Part shown: positions 51,362 to 58,041 of the stretch, piece after piece | Layout of the letters: every line of letters starts with the position of its first letter | Numbering within the stretch: position 1 is the stretch's first letter | NCBI GenBank assembly: GCA_022846095.1 | Contig: AP025583.1 | Location: 248,001-312,000, forward strand | Source: Oscillospiraceae bacterium | Lineage (GTDB): Bacteria; Bacillota; Clostridia; Oscillospirales; Oscillospiraceae | Length of the DNA stretch: 64,000 nucleotides | Direction of reading: 5' to 3' | Notes under the pieces: generated by a model | Database searches by the model: none | Told to the model about the DNA's origin: nothing | What the model saw: the letters and a program-made list of their open reading frames with translations, nothing else | Program-made: the position numbers and the translations under genes

Positions 51362-51602
51362 GCCCTTCTCCCTCCTCCGCCACGGTAAACGGGGCGATTG
51401 CTTCCAGATTTTCCGCGCTGTCGTCGTATACCCTCAGCGCAATGGGGCTTGACAGATCCAGGCTGAACAGGCCCATGAGGGACCGGGCGTCCAGGATGTA
51501 TTTGCCGGAAATCAGCTCGAAATCACCGCTGAGCGCGGTGAGCGTCCTGACAAAGGACTGTACCTGCTCCGACGAGCGCAGGCGGATAAAAACCTGCCGC
51601 AT
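51354..51602 (-). CDS. Crh-like HPr-family protein lacking the phosphorylatable histidine
   Basis: 82 residues. The second half shows the regulatory-serine motif of HPr: S41 in DARSLMGLFSLDL aligns with Ser46 of HPr (KSIMGVMSL). No HARP-type His motif is found near residue 15 (EQVQSFVR instead). HPr with Ser46 but without His15 is the signature of Crh, a regulator rather than a phosphotransferase. The 8-base overlap with mgsA is striking because Crh inhibits MgsA in Bacillus subtilis. ATG 51602 follows AGGAGG. Confidence 0.78.
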   Translation of the reverse strand: MRQVFIRLRSSEQVQSFVRTLTALSGDFELISGKYILDARSLMGLFSLDLSSPIALRVYDDSAENLEAIAPFTVAEEGEGHE

Positions 51603-52046
51603 AGATGTGCGCCTCCTTATTATGGGTTGCCTGTATTATACCCCGGATACGCGCGGTTGTCGATGGGCGGGATGAATGGGGGGCGCCGCAGCGCGGCCCG
51701 TGCATAGGAGATACGACTAAAATGGATAAGGCGCACAAAGGACGGCGGGGGCAAACGGGGTAAGGACGAAGGGAATTTTATCAGGGTGTCCCCCGGACAC
51801 CCTGACCCCCGCCCTACGTCATTGCGAGGGCCGCAGGCCCGCGGCAATCCGTCCCATCCCCGTACTGTAGGGGCCGATGCCCTCATCGGCCCGCCGCTCC
51901 AGACCCGTAGGGGCGATTCATGAATCGCCCGTCCATCATCGTTCGCCTTATCCGCCTAAGTTGCAACAACAATATTTACACCCTGCCCAAAAATTTGGGG
52001 TGCGCCGCTATTGCGGCGCACCCCTTGGGAGAGCATGGAGATAAAA
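51603..52046. repeat. Gene-free stretch with composite palindromic repeat, copy 2, and the rpsI terminator
   Basis: No gene is seen. Bases 51723-51931 repeat the three palindromes of 20866-21031 in the same order (51818-51855, 51867-51893, 51907-51931), but with about 48 extra bases at 51758-51805 that contain their own hairpin (GGTGTCC-CCC-GGACACC). Bases 51997-52024 are a perfect hairpin (GGGGTGCGCCGC, TATT, complement) followed on the minus strand by CAAATTTTT, the presumed native terminator of rpsI. Confidence 0.8.
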
Positions 52047-52094
52047 TTAGCGCTTGCTGAACTGGGGAGCGCGGCGGGCGGCCTTCAGACCGTA
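52047..52094 (-). pseudogene. rpsI: 3' remnant of rpsI (ribosomal protein S9), attachment site of the element
   Basis: On the minus strand the last 15 codons and stop read YGLKAARRAPQFSKR*, the highly conserved C-terminus of ribosomal protein S9 (B. subtilis ends YGLKKARRAPQFSKR). Upstream codons (CKNIE) do not continue S9, so the rest of the gene is missing here. This is the pattern left when an element integrates in the 3' end of rpsI: one junction keeps a short duplicate, the other the intact gene. Confidence 0.85.
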
Positions 52095-52182
52095 CTCTAT
52101 ATTCTTGCATAGTCGGAAACCCTTGTGTAGCAACATCTCCAGCCGTTCCAGCCTGCATTTAACCCCCGTTTTAACCCGTAAC

Positions 52183-53400
52183 TTATGATGCAGTCTGATT
52201 GGTTTGACCAAATGCGTCATTTACCACAGTCAGTAATTGTTCGGGCTTATTATACTTCACTTTGGCGTAGATGTCCATGGTTACCTTGCTGTTCTCATGG
52301 CCAGCGAGGTACTGTACTGTTTTGGGGTCAACTGAGGCGTAGATCAGATTGGTGATGTAGGTGTGACGGAGCTGATGCGGTGTCACTTGGAAATCTAAGC
52401 TATACACAACCTTCCCATTGTGTCCCGCCTTCTCTCCCAATACAGGCGTCACAGATCGGACGATTTTCTGGCCGTTGATGTATCTGACGTAGGTGCGCTC
52501 TTTCGTGGAACGTGTGACGATGTACTGCCAGACGCGCTTGAACTGCGTATAGGATAACGGACCGCCGTCACTGTTGGCAACCACATATTCCGAGGTAGCG
52601 GTTTTCTTCGCCTCACGCAAACACTCCGCCAGATTATCCGGCAGCGGAATGTCCCTTTTGGCGGCCTTGGTTTTGAGTTCTGTCAGGATGACCGGGCGAT
52701 TGTGTTCAGAGTGCCACGCTCTGCGGACGGACAGGTATGGGGCCTCCGCGTCGAGGAATACACAATCCCACTTCAAGCCAAGTATTTCCTCACGGCGCAG
52801 CCCTGCATAAAGCCCCAGCATAACAAAGACATACGGTGGCAGTCCTTTGATTGCGGCAAGCAGCTTACTGACTTGCTCGTCCGAAAGGGCATTTCGGTCC
52901 TTCTGTGGTGTTCCGCCCTTGGCAGAGATTTTTTCGCAGGGTGAGTGGTAAATAATGTTGCTTTCAACCGCGGAGTTGAAAATGGCCTTAAAGAGCATAT
53001 GCACCGATCTATAAACAGAATTTGACTTTTTCGACGCCGGAACAAGGGCCAGTTTCACGTCGTCAGCAGTCACGGCAGCCATATACCGGCTGCCCAATGG
53101 CGCTATAATATAGTTCTTGACTTTTGAGGTGTAATCCGTCAAGGTGGTAACTCTAATATGGGCCGATTGCATTTGAAGCCATTTTTCACAGTATTCCGCA
53201 ACTGTGGGCGTCGATCTGCGGAATACCGCCTCCTCAATTTGACGCTTCGCTTCCTCAACTTTGTCAAAGAGTTCTTCAGGCGTTTTCCCATAAAGGGCAA
53301 CCCGCTTACCGTCAGCATCTTCAATTCGCGTCCTATAATACTCGGTCCCGTTAAGAATAACAGTACCGTACTTGGGAATGACTTTTTTCCTGCGGGGCAT
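52183..53400 (-). CDS. int: Tyrosine recombinase / integrase
   Basis: 405 residues from ATG 53400 (GGAGGTGG upstream). An N-terminal arm-binding region is followed by a SAM-like core-binding domain (about 65-160) and a catalytic domain with R202 (AGLRREE), H342 and R345 (HQLRH), H368 (LAGHENSKVTMD) and nucleophile Y378 (DIYAKV). All catalytic residues are present. It lies next to the rpsI remnant, so it should integrate and, with the excisionase, excise this element. Confidence 0.95.
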   Translation of the reverse strand: MPRRKKVIPKYGTVILNGTEYYRTRIEDADGKRVALYGKTPEELFDKVEEAKRQIEEAVFRRSTPTVAEYCEKWLQMQSAHIRVTTLTDYTSKVKNYIIAPLGSRYMAAVTADDVKLALVPASKKSNSVYRSVHMLFKAIFNSAVESNIIYHSPCEKISAKGGTPQKDRNALSDEQVSKLLAAIKGLPPYVFVMLGLYAGLRREEILGLKWDCVFLDAEAPYLSVRRAWHSEHNRPVILTELKTKAAKRDIPLPDNLAECLREAKKTATSEYVVANSDGGPLSYTQFKRVWQYIVTRSTKERTYVRYINGQKIVRSVTPVLGEKAGHNGKVVYSLDFQVTPHQLRHTYITNLIYASVDPKTVQYLAGHENSKVTMDIYAKVKYNKPEQLLTVVNDAFGQTNQTAS

Positions 53401-53485
53401 TACTACCACCTCCAGATTGATTAACAGCGGCTGTTATGATTGTTTTACCAAAATGGCAGCAAATCATCAAATGTGCGATTTGCCG

Positions 53486-53713
53486 CTACTTAGATTCTCT
53501 GGGAGAGCGGTAGGTTGTGTTCTTCCCAATGGGCTTTGCCCTGTGCGTACATTTGGCAATATACTCTTGAAGTCCGCTTTCCGTAAAGTAGACACAACCG
53601 TTTTCAATATACTGAACATAAGAAGTCAGACCATTATTACGGGCAGCGTCCAGAGTCGCTATACTGATTCCCAATATTTTCGCTGCTTCTTTGCGAGAAA
53701 TCAATTTTTCCAT
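53486..53713 (-). CDS. xis: Excisionase-like DNA-binding protein
   Basis: 75 residues. A MerR/excisionase-type helix-turn-helix is visible as SRKEAAKILGISIATLDAARNNGLTSYVQY, then a short beta segment. The gene starts two bases after the PemK stop and is followed by the integrase, forming a PemK-Xis-Int order. Probably directs excision and may repress int. Confidence 0.82.
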   Translation of the reverse strand: MEKLISRKEAAKILGISIATLDAARNNGLTSYVQYIENGCVYFTESGLQEYIAKCTHRAKPIGKNTTYRSPRESK

Positions 53714-53715
53714 GA

Positions 53716-54243
53716 CTACCCTCTAACTTTTCCTTCAACCTCATAGACATACCCTTTATGTTGGTTACAGTAGGTACAGGTATCTTTTTCGGCCTGCTGG
53801 TGGTTTACCCGGCGCAAAAGAAAAGCGCCCGTGCCACGGAAGTCGTTGGCGCAGGCGTCGCACAAGCAGAGGGTCAGTTTGTTGGGAATGGGTTCGATCA
53901 GGCCGATGCTGATAGCCAGGGCATGGTTCAGTTCCCGCATTTGGTTGATGGTCAAATGACCGATGTAATCCCCCACCCGCCGCTTGTCGATGGTGCGGAG
54001 CTGTTCGAGAAGGACGATGGAGGGACATTCCAGGCCGCTCTCGGTGCCGATGCAGTAGTGGGTGGGCAGCTTGGCCTTGCTGCTGGTCTTGCTGCTGATG
54101 GCGGCCACGATGACCGTGGGGCTGTGCTTGTTCCCAATATTGTTCTGGATGATGACCACGGGCCGAAAGCCCTTTTGTTCGGAGCCGATTCCATCCCCCA
54201 GATCGGCGTAAAACAGGCTCCCGCGCAGATATGTTTGGTTCAT
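53716..54243 (-). CDS. PemK/MazF-type ribonuclease-fold protein with C-terminal zinc ribbon
   Basis: 175 residues from ATG 54243 (GGGAGG upstream). The first 110 residues have the MazF fold: RGSLFYADLGDGIGSEQKGFRPVVIIQNNIGN, AAISS, and LLEQLRTIDKRRV. The rest (about 130-170) has CLCDAC...CTYCNQH, a possible zinc ribbon not found in standalone MazF toxins. No antitoxin-like gene adjoins it. It may act as an RNase, or as an element regulator. Confidence 0.82.
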   Translation of the reverse strand: MNQTYLRGSLFYADLGDGIGSEQKGFRPVVIIQNNIGNKHSPTVIVAAISSKTSSKAKLPTHYCIGTESGLECPSIVLLEQLRTIDKRRVGDYIGHLTINQMRELNHALAISIGLIEPIPNKLTLCLCDACANDFRGTGAFLLRRVNHQQAEKDTCTYCNQHKGYVYEVEGKVRG

Positions 54244-54957
54244 GATAGGTTGACCTCCCTTCATTCACAAGCGGCCCAGGGCCGCCTATGTAGGGCCGAT
54301 CAGCGGAACAGGAATCAGGTCGGTGGTCTATTGAAAATAGCCCGCATACCCTGCTCTGCCAACCGGCTTTGTATGAGAAGGCAAATCAATTTGTCCTCGA
54401 CACCCCGATTTACCGTTGGGAAGTCATCAAACGGCTGGCGGCTACCAGCTCCACGGGAAACTCACCCCCGGCAGGTTCTCTGTCGGCTGTCCCCATTGCC
54501 TGCGACGGCTTCGCATCGTCGGAGCGGACTTCGCATCATTCGCTTTGCCGTAAAACGGCAAAGCTCAGTCGCTACGTCGCTTCTCCTCGCCCCAAAAAGC
54601 CACCGGCTTTTTGGGGGTCCCTTTACGCTTATCACGCTCGGACTGTGGCTGGACAGGAGTATCGTTAGCCCCATTGCTGCTCATGGCCGCACCGGGTGCC
54701 GCCCGGTGGTCATAGCCGACTGTTACCGCTCCATGCTGGGGAGGCAAGCCGCAGATCTGAATGATGGCTGTCCTCTCGCTGGCTCTCCCTGCATATCATG
54801 GCGCAGTCGCTAACGTGGCTCAAAACAATGGGAATGTGCTTGATGAATGGGTATTCGGTTGTCAAAGATCAACCCATCCACCGCAAAAGCGAGGAACAGG
54901 CAGAGGACTTTCTGTTGCCCTCTGCCTGTTTCCTAACTAAAACGCAAAATTGTAACC
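54244..54957. other. Gene-poor stretch of the element, possible decayed sequence
   Basis: About 700 bases with no gene that I can support. Several overlapping frames are open on both strands but none has a ribosome binding site or recognisable domain. Short inverted repeats occur, for example TTTGCCGTAAAACGGCAAA near 54545 and CCAAAAAGCCACCGGCTTTTTGG near 54593. Could be a degenerate gene, transfer origin or regulatory region. Confidence 0.45.
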
Positions 54958-55467
54958 CTACACGTCAAAAGTTTTTTTGAGATTGTTTATGGCCGCATGG
55001 ATGGACTTGATGATGGCAGGGTGGGAACACCCCTCCATCTCTGCAATCTGCTCATATGTAAACTCTCCAAAGTAATACAATATAAGCCTGCGGCGCTGAA
55101 TGTCGGGCAGCTTGGCGATGGCCCGGTGCAGGGCCTCCTCCTCCATGTGCTTGGAAACGATGTCCTCCACGGGTTCTTGGGGCTTTACTGCTCTCCTGTT
55201 CAAAGAGGCTTCTGTTTGGTCAGAGCGTTCATAGTGGTTGTCCACTTCATTCATAAAGGAAAGATCGTCCAACTCAAAGCTATCAAATGCGTCAAAGAGC
55301 GTCTTATCAATTTCCTCAAATTGCTTGATTCCGCCGCTGTCCCGAAAGGACAGGTAATAGTGTGGGTGGTCTGTGTTGGTTCCTGTGGTGTAGAGCGTAT
55401 AGGGGTTGTCCTCGTCGATCCGGCGCTTGGGCCGCCGGTCAAAGTCTTTTGGATGGGTTCCATCCAT
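54958..55467 (-). CDS. Sigma-70 family (region 4-like) regulator of the element
   Basis: 169 residues from ATG 55467 (CGGAGG upstream). The N-terminal half is acidic and polar. The C-terminus has a sigma-70 region 4 helix-turn-helix: HRAIAKLPDIQRRRLILYYFGEFTYEQIAEMEGCSHPAIIKSIHAAINNLKKTF. Proteins of this form are common on integrative elements of Clostridia and probably control element genes. Confidence 0.82.
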   Translation of the reverse strand: MDGTHPKDFDRRPKRRIDEDNPYTLYTTGTNTDHPHYYLSFRDSGGIKQFEEIDKTLFDAFDSFELDDLSFMNEVDNHYERSDQTEASLNRRAVKPQEPVEDIVSKHMEEEALHRAIAKLPDIQRRRLILYYFGEFTYEQIAEMEGCSHPAIIKSIHAAINNLKKTFDV

Positions 55468-55999
55468 GTCGTTTTCCTCCGGTTCAATCTGAATTTTTGA
55501 AAAATTCAGACTGCGCGGAGGGCTACGGCAGCGAGCTACGGCAGCGAGGGAAGAACTTCTTTCTATGAAACACAAAATCGCGCCTGATTGACGGCAAGAA
55601 GCGCCGTCCGTCAGGTGCGGTTTTGTCTAGGTCATATCGATACTGGTTTGTCAGTTCATGATAAGGGGCGACTTGTCCCTCGGCTAGGCTGGAAATTTTT
55701 TTGACCGTGTACCACTAACGGAACAACCCAGGGCTATACTCTAATTTCGCTGCTTCGGATGTGCAGCGAAACGCCAGATATGCTCCAGCGCATAAAAAAT
55801 CCCTCCATTCCAAAGGCGAGGAATGGAGGGAGGGTATGACAAGGAACCCCGCCAGACCTCGTTTTTTTAATGGCGGGGCTGATTCCTATTCATTTAGATC
55901 AGTATTTTCTGACTCTCCCGTTCACCCGCAATTGAACCATCATGCCATTACCGGCATGACATAAATCAGTTAAATTGTAGGTACGGAGGTGAAATAATA
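55468..55999. other. Gene-free stretch upstream of the XRE gene
   Basis: No gene supported. Contains small inverted repeats: CCTGACGGACGGCGC/GCCGTC near 55595-55620 and CCCTCCATTCC...GGAATGGAGGG at 55801-55835. AGGTACGGAGGTG just before 56000 serves the XRE gene. Confidence 0.5.
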
Positions 56000-56323
56000 G
56001 TGCAGGAACAACATGAAATACTTGGTGAAGTCATAAAAAAGGCTCGTCAACGGAAAAGCATTACCATTGTGGCATTGGCAGAAAAAGTTGATGTTTCGGA
56101 CCGATACTTATACCGCATTGAGAACGAGGGACAGAAGCCCAGTTATGATGTTCTTTATAAACTTATTCGGGAGTTGTCTATTGACGCGGACTTGATTTTC
56201 TACCCTGAGAAGCCGGTCAAGGATTCTCAAATGGAAGAGCTTGTTCGGTTGCTATATTGCTGTGATGAGCGATCCATGACCATCATCAAGGCCACTGTGA
56301 AAGCGGCTTTAGATAGCCAGTGA
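56000..56323 (+). CDS. XRE family transcriptional regulator of the element
   Basis: 107 residues, GTG start after GGAGGTG. Cro/CI-type helix-turn-helix at about 12-65: VIKKARQRKSITIVALAEKVDVSDRYLYRIENEGQKPSYDVLYKLIRELS, then a helical tail. It is the only plus-strand gene in this part; probably the element's maintenance or excision regulator. Confidence 0.85.
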   Translation: MQEQHEILGEVIKKARQRKSITIVALAEKVDVSDRYLYRIENEGQKPSYDVLYKLIRELSIDADLIFYPEKPVKDSQMEELVRLLYCCDERSMTIIKATVKAALDSQ

Positions 56324-56487
56324 CAGAAGCTGGGTCATGGAATGGGTACGCTTGGGCGTAGCAACAGTGATGGTGTAGCCAGCAAAGCTGTTTCCCGCCT
56401 GTTCCTTTGTGTCATTCTCAGAACACGCTAGGCTCGTAATTATCCGGGTTCAATTTGAGAACTTAACAACAAAAAATTTACTAATCT

Positions 56488-56536
56488 ACAAGCGTCCGTA
56501 CCTCCAGGCAAACTGTCTGAAAGCACGGACGCTTGT
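56488..56536 (-). terminator. Hairpin after the molybdenum-hydroxylase operon
   Basis: ACAAGCGTCCGT and its perfect complement flank a 25-base loop; TTTTTT follows about 10 bases further on the minus strand. Confidence 0.55.
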
Positions 56537-56557
56537 CATAGCGGTATTCGCCTGTGA

Positions 56558-57031
56558 TTAAATAAGAGATTTTACCGCTTTCAAGATGTTGACATACCCG
56601 GTACAGCGGCAGATATTGTTTTGCAGGGCCTCCCGGATCTCCTCGTCAGTGGGGTGCGGGTTCTCATCCAGCAGAGCCTTTGTGGTGAGCACCATACCGG
56701 GCGTACAGAAGCCGCACTGGATGGCTCCGTTGTCCAGAAACGCCTGCTGGATGGGATGCAGTATATCCGCCTGCGCCAGCCCCTCGACAGTGGTGATCTC
56801 CGCTCCGTCCGCCTCTACGGTCAGCACCATGCAGGACGGAACCGCCTTTTTGTTCATGATGACGGTACAGGCCCCGCACTCGCCGTTGTCACAGCCGCGC
56901 TTGACGCTGGTGTACCCTCCTTGTTCACGCAGGGTATCCACCAGAAGCTCGTCGGCCGTTACCAGAAAGGTCTGCGGCACTCCGTTGACTGTCAGCTCCA
57001 CCTGATAATGCTTCGTTTTATTTGTACTCAT
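56558..57031 (-). CDS. Molybdenum hydroxylase 2Fe-2S subunit
   Basis: 157 residues from ATG 57031 (GGGAGG upstream). Plant-type 2Fe-2S ligands C47, C52, C55 and C67 (RGCDNGECGAC...C), then the second cluster C106, C109, C141 and C143 (QCGFC...CRC). It passes electrons from the Mo site to FAD in xanthine dehydrogenase/hydroxybenzoyl-CoA reductase-type enzymes. Two bases after the FAD-subunit stop. Confidence 0.93.
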   Translation of the reverse strand: MSTNKTKHYQVELTVNGVPQTFLVTADELLVDTLREQGGYTSVKRGCDNGECGACTVIMNKKAVPSCMVLTVEADGAEITTVEGLAQADILHPIQQAFLDNGAIQCGFCTPGMVLTTKALLDENPHPTDEEIREALQNNICRCTGYVNILKAVKSLI

Positions 57032-57033
57032 AA

Positions 57034-58041
57034 TTATTTTCCTCCCTGCGCCCTGCTCCATGCCTGCATCAGCGCCTCGCGGCACAGCGCACGCGCCTTC
57101 GCAACCTTGAACAAAACGTCATCATTAGTGATTTCCACATCCTGAAAGAGCGCCTGCGTCACCTGAGAAATCCCCTCTCCGGTCAGTTTGCGGTGCAAAA
57201 GTGGTTCCACCAGTTCGGCTGCCGGATAGGGCTTCTGCGCTACGCCGCCCAAACACAGTTCCAGGCCCCCGCAGGTCTTGCCGTCCTCATCCAGCGTCAG
57301 AACAGCCACCGCGCTGACCACGGCGAAGCAGCCGGGGCCAGGCTTATAGCAACGGAAGGCGCTGCCATGTCCGGCCTTCCGGGGAAGAACGATTTTTGTG
57401 ACGATCTCATTGGGCTTGATGTTCGCCTCACCGTCGCCGCGGTAAAAGCTGTGGGCGGGAACCTCGCGCACACCGTTTTCGGTACTCACCTCAATCACCG
57501 CGCCGAGTGCGGACAAGGCAATGGCCGTGTCAGAAGGTACAGGGGCCTTGCAGTAGCTCTTTCCCGTGATGGTGTGCAGCACGTCGTCGCCATAGACCAC
57601 AGCGTGGCAAACCTTTCCTTTGCGCTTGAAGCAGGGAGCCAAAGACTCCCGCATATACAAATTGATATGGGACTGGTTGAAATAAGGACATTTCACCCGC
57701 TGGCACAGATTCCCGGCCAGGGTAGCCTTGTTGCGTAGCTTCTGGCTAGCTACGGTTCTGGCCGCCTCCGTCAGCGCGGGAAATTCCTTCTGGAGCAGAG
57801 AGGAATTCTCAATCTCCCGCAGCGTTGCCAGCGGGCCGATTTCCACGCGATCCCCGGTGTCCCGTATGTAGCCCATCCCGGGGATGGCCTTCAGGTCAAC
57901 CAGGTATTCCACCTCCACGGCTTCTCCCCGAATCTGCCACAGCAGATCGGTACCTCCGGCATAGGGTTTGGCGTGTTCGTATTGCTTCAAAGCCTGAAAA
58001 GCCTCCTCCAAGGTTGTGGGCTTTAGGTATTCAAAATTCAT
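57034..58041 (-). CDS. Molybdenum hydroxylase FAD-binding subunit with extra cysteine loop
   Basis: 335 residues. FAD-binding motifs YAGGTDLLWQIR and ATLAGNLC are present. After the second, cysteines C113, C118, C137 and C145 lie in an insertion LCQRVKCPYFNQ...APCFKRKGKVCHAVV. This matches the loop of 4-hydroxybenzoyl-CoA reductase beta subunits, which carry an extra 4Fe-4S cluster there, although the last ligand position appears to be lost. ATG adjoins the stop of the Mo subunit (TAAATG). Confidence 0.9.
   Translation of the reverse strand: MNFEYLKPTTLEEAFQALKQYEHAKPYAGGTDLLWQIRGEAVEVEYLVDLKAIPGMGYIRDTGDRVEIGPLATLREIENSSLLQKEFPALTEAARTVASQKLRNKATLAGNLCQRVKCPYFNQSHINLYMRESLAPCFKRKGKVCHAVVYGDDVLHTITGKSYCKAPVPSDTAIALSALGAVIEVSTENGVREVPAHSFYRGDGEANIKPNEIVTKIVLPRKAGHGSAFRCYKPGPGCFAVVSAVAVLTLDEDGKTCGGLELCLGGVAQKPYPAAELVEPLLHRKLTGEGISQVTQALFQDVEITNDDVLFKVAKARALCREALMQAWSRAQGGK

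Noticed and set aside
53758-54813. Plus-strand 351-codon open frame opposite the PemK-like gene and gene-poor stretch
   Set aside because: First third is antisense to the PemK-like gene and there is no recognisable domain or binding site; a decayed gene in its second half cannot be excluded.
55761-55964. 67-codon open frame upstream of the XRE gene
   Set aside because: Runs through an inverted repeat and lacks a binding site.
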